Shown one piece after another: positions 1 through 8,310 of a stretch of 34,926 nucleotides of DNA. Every line of letters starts with the position of its first letter. Position 1 is the first letter of the stretch. The stretch is from a virus. Below the pieces are notes generated by a model. That model had not been told where the DNA came from. It made no database searches and saw nothing but the letters and a program-made list of their open reading frames with translations. Position numbers and translations under genes: made by a program. The DNA is taken from positions 1 to 34,926 of the IMG/VR virus record IMGVR_UViG_3300027834_000021. The stretch is one strand, 5' to 3'.

Positions 1-114
1 ATTCTTTACGAAGATGTGGAAACCACGGGCATTGTCAAAGGTTAATGCAGTTAATGGCACTTCATTAGTGTCTTGCAATACTTCATTGACAATACTTAGA
101 TAAGTCTGTGCCAT
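1..114 (-). CDS. Virion-associated protein, N-terminal part only (runs off the window)
   Basis: The ATG at 114-112 opens a frame with no stop to the left edge (38 codons visible), beginning MAQTYLSIVNEVLQDTNEVP and continuing to an NARGFH segment. AAGGA lies about 8 nt upstream of the ATG. I recall similar starts in phage structural or tail-associated proteins placed downstream of the capsid gene, but this is memory of the family and not a domain call. It is the last visible gene of the leftward virion operon. A phage-promoter match overlaps its start codon. Confidence 0.6.
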   Translation of the reverse strand, partial: MAQTYLSIVNEVLQDTNEVPLTALTFDNARGFHIFVKN

Positions 115-126
115 TAGGTTGTGTCC
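111..126 (-). promoter_or_regulatory. Phage RNA polymerase promoter-like site, overlapping a start codon
   Basis: The minus strand reads ACACAACCTAATGGCACA, sharing the 12-nt core ACAACCTAATGG with the five other leftward copies. By analogy with T7-type promoters the start would be the G at 112. That G is the third base of the ATG of the adjoining gene, so a transcript from here would lack that start codon. It may instead be a coincidental match in a ribosome-binding region. Confidence 0.4.
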
Positions 127-411
127 TTATTTTTCAACGATTGCAATATCTACAGTACCTACTTCTAAGGTACTGATAACAATCTTATTACCTAACATAA
201 ACTGAGGCTCATATAGAGCGGAGTCAGCTAGGACAAATGATGCGGTCCCTGCGGGGCCATGAAAAGTCAGAATGACTTCACCTACACCTTTATTAAAGAT
301 GTGAAGGATTTCTCTTGAAGGGTTTGATTTGATTTCATATGGAGACGCAGAGGTAATTCCTACATCCACACAGTTCGCTTGCAATGCCCCAGTTTCGTGT
401 ACTTTTGCCAT
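127..411 (-). CDS. Hypothetical virion-region protein, 94 aa
   Basis: The start is placed at MAKVHETG because AAAGGA sits about 8 nt upstream. A 100-aa version starting further up is possible but has no ribosome-binding site of its own. The protein has alternating hydrophobic strands, no membrane segment and no catalytic motif, so a small beta-rich structural or decoration-type protein is plausible. It lies between the 420-aa virion gene and the next structural gene. A 29-bp palindrome (425-453) ends 13 nt before its ATG. Confidence 0.7.
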   Translation of the reverse strand: MAKVHETGALQANCVDVGITSASPYEIKSNPSREILHIFNKGVGEVILTFHGPAGTASFVLADSALYEPQFMLGNKIVISTLEVGTVDIAIVEK

Positions 412-424
412 GATAAATTCCTTT

Positions 425-453
425 GTCAATATCCGACAGTGTCGGTTTTTGAC
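425..453. repeat. 29-bp palindromic element, copy 1
   Basis: The half-sites are GTCAATATCCGACA and TGTCGGTTTTTGAC around a central G. This copy is symmetric at the inner CC/GG. It lies 13 nt upstream of the 94-aa gene's ATG, between two leftward genes. See the finding on the palindrome family. Confidence 0.9.
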
Positions 454-455
454 GG

Positions 456-1718
456 TTAGTTGATGACCTTAATAGAGCGGAAGTTGATTTCAAGTTCTGC
501 GCTTGGGACACTATTTAGACCCGCTAGGGTCGCTGTTGGTACAAATGGGAGTAACCCACCTGAGTTATGGCCCGATTCATCACGTGCTAACATGAACTTA
601 ATTTTCGTCCCACTAGGTAATAAAGGACTAAGTTGCACAGTAAAGATTTTGTGAACTGCTACGTCTCCGGCATCGAAAGTAAATGCAATCGAATCTGAAC
701 CTACTGGTTGTGCGAAGGTTACACCATCTGTGGCAACTTCCATCCAACCTACTAATCTTGAAATCTGAGGTGTACCTGTGCGTCCAATACGGACTGCCAC
801 TGTGGCCTCTAGAGGACAAGTGTTATCAAGGATTTCTAAGACACCATCAGCATAGACTTTAGTACAACCATCGGTTGCAGTTTCTTCTACCCCGAAGGTT
901 ACTTGATGAGCCCCTGCTAAACCTGTGTTAGTCGGGCTTTGTACAATAAAACTCTTACTATTTAGAGGTCGAGTTTTTTCAACTGCGTCACCATCGAAAG
1001 CAATATCAATATCTAAGAACGAACGATAACGTAGTTCAATCCAGTTTTCGTTAACATCACTAGCTAAGGCATAAACCATCAGTGGTGTAAACGGATTTTT
1101 AGTATCCTGAAATTCCTCAACGGTTGCTGTGGTAAAAATATCAGTTCCGATACGTTCTTCGGATGGGTGGTCGAACCAGAATTCTACATAGTCACCAATT
1201 TCAATTTGAGTCTCTACTGTTCTAAGTTGCTCAAAGATTCGAACGCCTGTATCATCTGTACCCAAGTAAAGTTGATAGTGAATTACATTACCTACTTCTA
1301 AGACTTCACCAGCTCTGAACTTCACACCTTGTACACTGAAATTATCAGTTGTTGTGGTGATGTTCTCGTAAGCTGTGGTTGCAGAAGCATGAATCGCTCC
1401 ATTTGGTTCAATGAAGATTAAATCATCACTATATTTACGACCTGTGTGAACGACTAAACCTGTTTTATCTTGGTTCGCTGGAAGCATCTGAGGTAAAATA
1501 CCCGCCCATGTAGGGAAGTAGTTAATTTGTGAAGAGAAGTTCGTCCAGAAGACGTTCTCATCCCCTGAGGATACCTTGTGTTGGTCTCCAAGGAATACTG
1601 AATTCAAAGTTGTGGATAAAGATTTTTCTGCCTCCAAGGCATTCTTTACCGGATTGTAATCAAAGAAGGAAAGTGTTTCTTTTTCCTCGGGCGTCACTCC
1701 TAATTGTGAAATAGGCAT
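456..1718 (-). CDS. Putative virion structural protein, 420 aa
   Basis: This long leftward frame follows the major capsid gene after a terminator-like hairpin and precedes the 94-aa gene. The product has no signal peptide or membrane segment. It is rich in Thr, Val, Asp and Gly with predicted beta-strand character and ends in ELEINFRSIKVIN. Position and composition suggest a structural protein (head fiber, decoration or tail component). No catalytic motif was recognised and I cannot name the family. Confidence 0.75.
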   Translation of the reverse strand: MPISQLGVTPEEKETLSFFDYNPVKNALEAEKSLSTTLNSVFLGDQHKVSSGDENVFWTNFSSQINYFPTWAGILPQMLPANQDKTGLVVHTGRKYSDDLIFIEPNGAIHASATTAYENITTTTDNFSVQGVKFRAGEVLEVGNVIHYQLYLGTDDTGVRIFEQLRTVETQIEIGDYVEFWFDHPSEERIGTDIFTTATVEEFQDTKNPFTPLMVYALASDVNENWIELRYRSFLDIDIAFDGDAVEKTRPLNSKSFIVQSPTNTGLAGAHQVTFGVEETATDGCTKVYADGVLEILDNTCPLEATVAVRIGRTGTPQISRLVGWMEVATDGVTFAQPVGSDSIAFTFDAGDVAVHKIFTVQLSPLLPSGTKIKFMLARDESGHNSGGLLPFVPTATLAGLNSVPSAELEINFRSIKVIN

Positions 1719-1740
1719 CTAATGTTTTCCTATTGGATAA

Positions 1741-1776
1741 ATAAAAGGACCTCGGGGAAAATCCCGAAGTCCCTTG
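1741..1776 (-). terminator. Rho-independent-type terminator after the capsid gene
   Basis: On the minus strand GGGACTTCGGGA, a TTTT loop and CCCCGAGGTCC form a long GC-rich hairpin followed by TTTTATTT. It lies 14 nt past the capsid stop codon. This is the usual place for partial termination that raises capsid mRNA relative to downstream genes. Confidence 0.85.
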
Positions 1777-1789
1777 AGAAACCTAACTA

Positions 1790-2938
1790 TTACGCTAGAA
1801 CTTCTTTATATGTTACAGCAGCCGCAACTAGCGACTCTGGACGTACAACACCACGACCGTAAACGTGAAGACCACGAACGATGTCTGCGAATGTTGCAGT
1901 TGAACGAATCACTTCTGTCTTAACAATTGCAGATGCAGTTGCTACAGCAGAGATGTGACCAGCCAAGATAATGCGACCAGCATCTTGTAGTTTTGCATCA
2001 GTCTGAGGACGTGCAGCAGTTACAAGCTTAGGAGCATTGATTGTTTTGTGAAGCATTAAGCCACGGATTGGAGACATAGCCATAAGACCATTCTTACCAA
2101 GACCAGCTTTAAGGTCCTTCATACCACCGTTGAAATCACGGTTCAAGACGTTAGAGTCTTGACGCATTAACATTTCAACAAACTCAGGGTCAACTACTAC
2201 CCAACGAGCTTCCTCAGGAACTTCTTCAAGGTCCAATTTAAGGTTAAGCTTGTTAAGCATGTCAAGTGGGTTCTGGTGAGTACCAGCAGAGATTTCAGCC
2301 TCAGATGCACCAACTTTAAGAACTAATGCGTTAGCACCAGTTGCAGCGATGGTTGCAAATGCAACTGCACCAATTACGTCACCAACGATAGCAGCTTCAC
2401 CTAGCGCTGACGCTACGATGTTTGCTTCTGATACGTTCTGTGCCATAAACTCTAACACAGACTTATCGTAGTCATTTTTCAATGAGTAAGTTGCTGAGTT
2501 AGTAGCAAGTGCTTGCCAGTTTACATGAGAAATCTTAGTTTCGATATCATCAACTTGGAATTGGAACGCTTTCGCTTGGTCCAACACAAGATTGAATGTG
2601 TCTGAATCTAATGCTTGTGAATCTAGTGTATCACCACGACCGTAATCTACTACAGAAACTTTTGGTTCCTTGATTACGATAACAGAGTCACCGTATGCAG
2701 CGATTTCACCGTAGTAATCGTTGTTTGTTACGCCTTCCACTACAGATGCAGTACGGAAGAAGTTTAGAACTTTCTTAGAGTAGATTGTTGCAATCCACTG
2801 TGAGTTAGCCGCGTCAGTACCTTGACCAATCGTATTAGGACCAGAGAAGCCCGCATCTACGAAATCAGTACCCGCGAAGTTGTTACCAGCCGCGCCGGAT
2901 TGACCACCGAACTGGGTGTTGTTATTTACTAAAGCCAT
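1790..2938 (-). CDS. Major capsid protein, 382 aa
   Basis: Called from order and character: it lies directly downstream of the scaffold gene and upstream of a strong terminator, has a typical length for a T7-like HK97-fold capsid protein, and is Ala- and Asn-rich. The N-terminus is an Asn/Gly-rich segment (about residues 1-45). The middle contains SQWIATIYSKKVLNFFRTAS, a pattern seen in podovirus capsid proteins, and the C-terminal part ends with an ARPQTDAK…HVYGRGVVRPESLV region. Codon use is smooth and the ribosome-binding site is good. It would form the icosahedral shell. Confidence 0.88.
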   Translation of the reverse strand: MALVNNNTQFGGQSGAAGNNFAGTDFVDAGFSGPNTIGQGTDAANSQWIATIYSKKVLNFFRTASVVEGVTNNDYYGEIAAYGDSVIVIKEPKVSVVDYGRGDTLDSQALDSDTFNLVLDQAKAFQFQVDDIETKISHVNWQALATNSATYSLKNDYDKSVLEFMAQNVSEANIVASALGEAAIVGDVIGAVAFATIAATGANALVLKVGASEAEISAGTHQNPLDMLNKLNLKLDLEEVPEEARWVVVDPEFVEMLMRQDSNVLNRDFNGGMKDLKAGLGKNGLMAMSPIRGLMLHKTINAPKLVTAARPQTDAKLQDAGRIILAGHISAVATASAIVKTEVIRSTATFADIVRGLHVYGRGVVRPESLVAAAVTYKEVLA

Positions 2939-2953
2939 TGTTGTATTCCTGTA

Positions 2954-3637
2954 TTATCGGATTCGACCTTGCTCAAATGCTAAATCAATTTCAGCTTCGT
3001 GCTGTGCATATTGGGCAGGGTTCATTAATTGAATTTCACGCATAGTCCAAATCTTAGGACCAGCGATTTCTTGTGGAACATCACGCATACCTTGACGCAT
3101 ATTCATGCTTGCAGGGTCGGGGCGTTGTTCACGTTGTTGAGGTGCTTGTTGCTGTTGGTGTTCCATCTTAAATAAAGATAGTGCACGGATAGCCATTTGA
3201 GCATTCGGAACGTCATCATAGATAGCGTTTGAGAATACTTCTGGTTGTAATTTAATCCATTGGGCAAATTCTGCGGAACCGATAACGGCTTCGAAGTCTG
3301 GGTGTGCCATTCCTACTGCTGCTTGAGCATCACGTACATTGTCAGCTACGTTACGAGCTGCTAAGTCTTCGTGAAGTTCAGCCACTTGGCGTTGCAATTT
3401 TTCGTTCTCAGTTTCAAAATCCTGCGCAGGAATTTTACTCTTGAGTTCGGCTACTTGCTTAGACGAGTGAGATTGAAGGTCCTTGTAACGTTGTTCCCAG
3501 TTAACCGGGTCAGGTTGTTGCTGTTGCTGCTGTTGAGTGTCCACTTGTTGTGGGTTCAGTGCTGCTTCTGCTGCTGCAAGTTCATCAATTTCTTGTTGAT
3601 GGCGTTGAGCGCCTGATAGGTATTGTTGTTGTGGCAT
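2954..3637 (-). CDS. Scaffold/capsid assembly protein, 227 aa
   Basis: The start is set at MPQQQYLSG, with AAGGAT about 6 nt upstream. An upstream ATG at 3694 lacks a ribosome-binding site and would run close to the palindrome at 3700-3728. The product is Gln-rich and hydrophilic, with a poly-Gln stretch near residues 33-42, a coiled-coil-like segment (about 60-95), and an acidic and basic helical C-terminus. That profile and its place just ahead of the capsid gene match phage scaffolding proteins, which guide procapsid assembly and then leave. Confidence 0.8.
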   Translation of the reverse strand: MPQQQYLSGAQRHQQEIDELAAAEAALNPQQVDTQQQQQQQPDPVNWEQRYKDLQSHSSKQVAELKSKIPAQDFETENEKLQRQVAELHEDLAARNVADNVRDAQAAVGMAHPDFEAVIGSAEFAQWIKLQPEVFSNAIYDDVPNAQMAIRALSLFKMEHQQQQAPQQREQRPDPASMNMRQGMRDVPQEIAGPKIWTMREIQLMNPAQYAQHEAEIDLAFEQGRIR

Positions 3638-3699
3638 TGTTTTATCCTTAGGTCGTACAGGAGTACGGTATCTAAATTGAATGAGTTGAAGCAAAGGGT

Positions 3700-3728
3700 G
3701 TCAATATCCGACACTGTCGGTTTTTGAT
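3700..3728. repeat. 29-bp palindromic element, copy 2
   Basis: The half-sites are GTCAATATCCGACA and TGTCGGTTTTTGAT around a central C. It lies between the 77-aa gene and the scaffold gene, about 62 nt upstream of the chosen scaffold start. This is farther than most copies. Confidence 0.9.
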
Positions 3729-3731
3729 TCT

Positions 3732-3965
3732 TTACTTTAGAAGTTTTGTCTTGAGTGTTGCGAACTGTTGGTAAGCCGCAAATTTACCTTGGGCTCTCGC
3801 TAATTCAATTTGTGAATCATTGGAGGCTAAGACTTTAACTTGCTTGTGCTGCTCACGGCGAAGATATTCTTCGAAGTAAGCCCAACTGTCATGATTTAGC
3901 AACGGTTTTAAGGCCGTCACTAATTCTTGTTCAGCTAAACTCTGTAATAGAGCTTTGTTAATCAT
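3732..3965 (-). CDS. Hypothetical protein, 77 aa, between portal and scaffold
   Basis: The ATG shares its last base region with the portal stop codon (ATGA-type overlap near 3965), so translation is probably coupled. The product is helical and charged, with an ARAQGKFAAYQQFATLKTKL C-terminus. I recall that small helical proteins of this kind with an ARAQG motif are common next to phage portal genes, without a known function. No membrane segment. Confidence 0.75.
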   Translation of the reverse strand: MINKALLQSLAEQELVTALKPLLNHDSWAYFEEYLRREQHKQVKVLASNDSQIELARAQGKFAAYQQFATLKTKLLK

Positions 3966-6115
3966 TAAGCTTGTCCTTCTGGGGCGTTAATGCCCGGAAC
4001 TGCTCCATTTGCACCTTGTGGGTTCCCGCTAGACAAATCATTGCCTGTGAAACCGCTTTGGTCCGGTGTTGGGGCTGCTACACCTCCACCACTTTCCGCT
4101 GGTGCACCTTGGGCTCCCTGAGACGCCTGTTGCATCATTCCCATTAACATGGAGTAGAATGCGGCTTCTTCTGGGGTGTTCAGGATTTCTTCTGGTTCCA
4201 TATCCATGGTCAAGGCCAACTTCTTGATGATAGTTGATAACTTGATTAGTGGAGCCAGTGCTGGATTCGCTGATAATGCTAAGAACACTTGAAGTCGTTG
4301 GTTCTCAACGTCTTTCTGTTCTAGACTAGATGCACCAGTTGCGATGATTTCTAAATCACCTTCAATGTCTGGGTGCGCTGGTCCGTTGTATTGCATATTC
4401 CATGCGAATAGTGATTGTCCAATTGGTCGAATAACATTCCGGTCGATATTACGAACTACACTCTTGATGTTCAAACTAGCATTGTTCAGAATCATAGACA
4501 TGCCTGAGGCAGTTCGTCCTGTTCCTGAAACACCTGTCTGCCCGTGGGCAATTGAAGGAATACCAGTAGCTTCATCAGCTTGTTGTCGCATTTCTCGTAC
4601 CATTTGCAAATTCTCGTTGGCTGTGTTCGGAAACTTAATTCCATAAACTGCTTGCCCCGGAGAACCCGCGATACGTCGGAAGATTTGACCCGGTGCGATT
4701 TCCATAGGCTGACCCGGAGCTAATGCCGATTCATCTACGTCAAACACCATGTTTCCTGCTAGGGCTAAGTTATCTACCGCCATACGCATGAAACCGTTAA
4801 TTAATTTTTGTTGGTCTGCCATTGACTCAGGAACGCCTACACCATAAATTGAATATGGGTCGCTTTCATATGGAGTCAAGAAGTAAGGAATACGATTTGG
4901 TTGGAATGGGTTTAATGTAACACTAAGGATTTCGTTATTAGAGAACCATAGGCATACTTGGACATAATCCACTGCATCCTCTGGGACCTTTAGGCCATAC
5001 TCACGAACCTTTTCGATACTAACATAACCCCAGTATTCATATAGCTCATACAATGAAGATGAACGATAAGCCGTGGTGTTTAAGTTAGGGTCTTCTGTTT
5101 CAGAGTCATTACCGACTTCTTCTGCATAGTTAGGACCAGCATGAAGTAAATTGTCGATGGCGTTGTTATCGAATTGAGGACGACGCTTAATTTCTCTTAC
5201 TTGTGTTTCATTTAATTTGTGACGTTCAATCACCCATTCTGCATCGTTCATATTGTGAGCCGTTGGGTCCACATATAAATCCCATACAGAAACAAAGGAG
5301 TACCGAGGGACTAAGACTTTCTTTGGCTCGTAGCGACGAGTACCATCTTCATTCTTGGCCCAATAAGGGATTTCCTGATATTCATTAAACGGACCTTTCA
5401 TGACGCCTGTGCCAATAATGCACATCTCGTCAATCATTTTCTCCGCTTCGTCCATCGCTAAGGTACGTTCTAACTGGTCGTGGACCTGTTGATTCATACG
5501 ATAAGCTGCCATCTTGGCTGGACTAATAGTTGGTTCCCCAAGTTTACCTACGCCGTCAGCTACAGCAGTGCTAACCACTGTTTCTTTCATTTCTTTAGGT
5601 ACACTTTTGAACATATTCGAAAATGTAGCGCCTACATTCAAATCATTCCCATCACCTTCAAACCCGATAGAGGTTGGTAGGTAAAGTTCTTGACTCGATT
5701 CTGTAGACGCTTCTGGATTCTGTTCTGGGGCTGGCTGACCTTCGGACGTCACATGGACGTACTTTGAAATACCGAATGGGTCTTTTGTTTCCCTTAACTC
5801 TAGAGGAAACTTGCCGTTTTGAAAGAGGGCTTGCTTAATTTGCGCTGCCGCTGCTCTCGTTTTAACCTTGGTCGTGCGTAGTGAAACTTTACTTACTTCA
5901 CTGTCACGAAAATTTGCATTATCTTGGTCTCTAAAAGCTCTTAGGGCTCTGATAGCGACATCTTCCCAACCACTACGGCTGGCTTTACCGATTTCACGCT
6001 TTCCTAAAACATCTGCCAATAGTGCAGTTGCTTTATTCATATCAGCACCTACTAAACCATTAGTTGGCGCACTGCCTTCTGAGGCTTGGGGCATTGGTGT
6101 TGTGTCATGCGCCAT
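3965..6115 (-). CDS. Portal (head-tail connector) protein, 716 aa
   Basis: It is the second gene of the morphogenesis block, between TerL and scaffold/capsid, with the length expected of a large podovirus portal. The centre carries WDLYVDPTAHNMNDAEWVI and later YPIYGVGVPES-like and GMSMILNNAS segments, with the mixed alpha/beta pattern of portal stem and crown regions. The C-terminal 60 residues are low-complexity Gly/Ala/Pro/Gln. Portals form the dodecameric ring for DNA packaging and attach the tail. The family call comes from recognition plus gene order. Confidence 0.88.
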   Translation of the reverse strand: MAHDTTPMPQASEGSAPTNGLVGADMNKATALLADVLGKREIGKASRSGWEDVAIRALRAFRDQDNANFRDSEVSKVSLRTTKVKTRAAAAQIKQALFQNGKFPLELRETKDPFGISKYVHVTSEGQPAPEQNPEASTESSQELYLPTSIGFEGDGNDLNVGATFSNMFKSVPKEMKETVVSTAVADGVGKLGEPTISPAKMAAYRMNQQVHDQLERTLAMDEAEKMIDEMCIIGTGVMKGPFNEYQEIPYWAKNEDGTRRYEPKKVLVPRYSFVSVWDLYVDPTAHNMNDAEWVIERHKLNETQVREIKRRPQFDNNAIDNLLHAGPNYAEEVGNDSETEDPNLNTTAYRSSSLYELYEYWGYVSIEKVREYGLKVPEDAVDYVQVCLWFSNNEILSVTLNPFQPNRIPYFLTPYESDPYSIYGVGVPESMADQQKLINGFMRMAVDNLALAGNMVFDVDESALAPGQPMEIAPGQIFRRIAGSPGQAVYGIKFPNTANENLQMVREMRQQADEATGIPSIAHGQTGVSGTGRTASGMSMILNNASLNIKSVVRNIDRNVIRPIGQSLFAWNMQYNGPAHPDIEGDLEIIATGASSLEQKDVENQRLQVFLALSANPALAPLIKLSTIIKKLALTMDMEPEEILNTPEEAAFYSMLMGMMQQASQGAQGAPAESGGGVAAPTPDQSGFTGNDLSSGNPQGANGAVPGINAPEGQA

Positions 6116-6123
6116 AATAACTC

Positions 6124-8082
6124 CTATGCAAAGTAGTTGTTGATTTTATTCCAACGACTCTCTTGCTTTAATTGATTGAATGCACCTTGACGGCTCTGTC
6201 GTGTCGGACGTGCCATTAATGCATAACGTAAGCAATCGTATAAATCCCAGTGGTGACGTTTCTTACCCGCACCTACACGGCGTTGGTCGATGTCATCAGG
6301 ATTCTTCTCGTCAATCTGTGCTGCATTTAATTGTTGAATTAAACGAGGACAAGTTGAGAAGATTACCATATCTGGTTCCTCTGAATCCATAGGGACCCTT
6401 AGGTGTTCATGAATTTGTACGTTGCCAGCCACACGGTTTCTATCTGCGCGTCTCAAGGACACCCCAGAGCGTTGGATTTGCTCTCCGATAGTTGGACCTG
6501 TGTAACCTGTTTTATTGAAAATTGTCCAGTCAATGATATGCTCGACGGGAATACGCTCACGGATTTCTTGTTCACGAATTGCCATAGCAAACTCGGGACC
6601 AGTTAAACCTTGTTGTTCATATTCTCGATACACAATTTTCTGACCTGTGTCTGGGTTGATAGCAATCCAAATTGAACAGGCAGGGTCACGATAACCGTAA
6701 TCCATACCAGCTAGTCTATTCCACCATCCCGGAATTTCAAATGGTTCAACCACGTGAATCTCCTGACGGAACTCAGGGAAAGCTGCTAAGTCAGTTGCAT
6801 TCCAATCACCATACAATAGTTGACGCTTCTCAATTTCTGGAAGTGACATCAACATTTGACGATAGTCCTCATCTAAGTAAGGGTTATCTAGTAATGATGC
6901 TGCAATGAATTTGTGTGCGATACCAGCTTTGTCGTAGAAAGTTTCTCCGGCTGGTGCTGCGTCGATAAACTTCTCTTTTACCCAACGTGCGCCGGGGTTT
7001 GAAGTTGCTCTCATAAGGGTAGGAATCTTCTTACCAGTACGAGGGTCAATAGGCGGGTTACGTAAACGTGACTTAAGGTAATTCCAACCTTCTGCGTCAA
7101 TCCACTGGCCTAACTCATCGAATGCGATATATTGATACTGCTTGCCTTGATAACGATATTTATCCTTGGGTTTATCAAGATAACCTAAGACCACCTTGGC
7201 TCCACTAGGGAAGGTCCATGTGTTCTTCTGTTGATGATACTTACAACCGGGAAATAATTTAGGATAGAATTCTTGAGTAACCTCAATAAGTTCTGATAAA
7301 TCATTAATAGTCTTACGAATAATAAGACCTTTGTAGCCGGGAACGTGGGCATATCTAATCACATCAAAAATTAATGCGAACGATTTACCACCACCAGCAG
7401 CTCCGCCGTATAGTACAATCTTTTCGGATGCAGCGTGGAAAAGTACCTGTTTAGGTGTCGGTACATAAATTACTTTACGACCTTTAAACTCGTCCGGTAT
7501 ATCATCTTCTTTCAATTCTGGGGGTTTGTCTGCAAAGACATTCTTGGGAGGTTGAGGTGAATCAGGTGCTAGGTCGGCCTTAATTTCTTCGGGAGATTTT
7601 CTCTCCTTCTTGGCTTTCGCTGCATATGCTTTACGTTCTCGCTGGACGAGAGCTTCGGCATCCTTGATAGACTCAATAGTGACACGTTTACCTTTTGGGA
7701 TAAATTCCCATACACCTAGTTTTTCCCCGAGACGCTTTAGCATCTTGGACAAACCCATTTTGGTGAATGAGATTCCATGCTCTTGTAATAGGGCACAGCA
7801 CTCTGTAAGGGTTAAACGTTTCTCAAACTTATGCTTACTAAGACAAATAATCAGGGCGACCATTTGGCTCTTTACAGGTTTAGCCATTTTAGATTGGGAG
7901 TCTAAAGGGACGTAACCTCGTGGAACTCTATTCGCGGCAAAGCGAACGTGTTCTGTTAAAACTTTCTCATAGTTCTCTTGGAACTCTGGGACGTTGGACC
8001 ATAATTTCAACACTTCACCCGACACTACGCCTAGTTCACTGTTGTTTGCAACTAGGTCTACATCTGGGTTGTGCTTCATCAT
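6124..8082 (-). CDS. Terminase large subunit (packaging ATPase-nuclease), 652 aa
   Basis: The Walker A motif is GGAAGGGKS at residues 226-234 and Walker B is IAFDEL at about 319-324. The C-terminal nuclease region has acidic residues in MDYGYRDP (about 470) and HHWDLYDCLRYAL near the end. About 200 residues precede the ATPase domain, more than in T7 gp19-type enzymes, and include a helix-turn-helix-like stretch near residues 88-122. Two ATG codons lie side by side; AGGAG is 5 nt from the second, so initiation may be at either. TerS is encoded 2.4 kb upstream, across the tRNA/lysis island. Confidence 0.92.
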   Translation of the reverse strand: MMKHNPDVDLVANNSELGVVSGEVLKLWSNVPEFQENYEKVLTEHVRFAANRVPRGYVPLDSQSKMAKPVKSQMVALIICLSKHKFEKRLTLTECCALLQEHGISFTKMGLSKMLKRLGEKLGVWEFIPKGKRVTIESIKDAEALVQRERKAYAAKAKKERKSPEEIKADLAPDSPQPPKNVFADKPPELKEDDIPDEFKGRKVIYVPTPKQVLFHAASEKIVLYGGAAGGGKSFALIFDVIRYAHVPGYKGLIIRKTINDLSELIEVTQEFYPKLFPGCKYHQQKNTWTFPSGAKVVLGYLDKPKDKYRYQGKQYQYIAFDELGQWIDAEGWNYLKSRLRNPPIDPRTGKKIPTLMRATSNPGARWVKEKFIDAAPAGETFYDKAGIAHKFIAASLLDNPYLDEDYRQMLMSLPEIEKRQLLYGDWNATDLAAFPEFRQEIHVVEPFEIPGWWNRLAGMDYGYRDPACSIWIAINPDTGQKIVYREYEQQGLTGPEFAMAIREQEIRERIPVEHIIDWTIFNKTGYTGPTIGEQIQRSGVSLRRADRNRVAGNVQIHEHLRVPMDSEEPDMVIFSTCPRLIQQLNAAQIDEKNPDDIDQRRVGAGKKRHHWDLYDCLRYALMARPTRQSRQGAFNQLKQESRWNKINNYFA

Positions 8083-8165
8083 TGCTCCTGTTGTTAAAAT
8101 TGCACGGCAACTCTGTCGATTAAAGAGACTTGTGGGTTGCTATCGCTCATTCTATCGTGCCAAGT
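8083..8165 (-). other. TerL upstream leader with hairpin potential
   Basis: Non-coding gap between the tRNA-like element and TerL. On the minus strand GCACG near 8159-8155 can pair with CGTGC near 8107-8103, enclosing a stretch with a CTCT/AGAG helix. It looks like a structured mRNA leader, but nothing canonical was recognised. Confidence 0.3.
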
Positions 8166-8219
8166 TGGTCGGCAGGGTAGGAACTTCCACCTACTCAAGC
8201 ACTCTCGGGAGTACCGCCG
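8166..8219 (-). ncRNA. Minihelix-like tRNA-like element ending in ACCA
   Basis: On the minus strand CGGCGG (8219-8214) pairs with CTGCCG (8175-8170), six pairs including one U-G that pairs only on this strand. A 5-bp stem GTAGG/CCTAC with an 8-nt loop (TGGAAGTT) stacks next to it, in the position of a T-arm, and ACCA follows the acceptor strand. Between the acceptor strand and the T-arm there is only a short ACTC-CCGA-GAGT hairpin, with no D-arm or anticodon arm. It may be a tRNA remnant or an acceptor/T-arm mimic. Confidence 0.4.
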
Positions 8220-8225
8220 ATTGTT

Positions 8226-8302
8226 TGGTAGCGAGTGCAGGAATCGAACCTACCTTTAACGGGTGATGAGCCCGTCCAGTTCAACCAGAACTGTAACTCG
8301 CG
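8226..8302 (-). tRNA. tRNA-Met (CAU), initiator-like
   Basis: Full cloverleaf with encoded CCA. The anticodon loop is CTCATCA. It has the marks of a bacterial initiator tRNA: an unpaired 1-72 position (C1, T72) with six pairs below it, three consecutive G-C pairs in the anticodon stem (ACGGG/CCCGT), and an A11-T24 pair in the D-stem (CAGT/ACTG). The T-arm is GTAGG-TTCGATT-CCTGC. The base at position 37 is C, which is unusual. It lies between the spanin-type genes and TerL and would be read in the same leftward transcript. Confidence 0.85.
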
Positions 8303-8310
8303 ATAATTCT

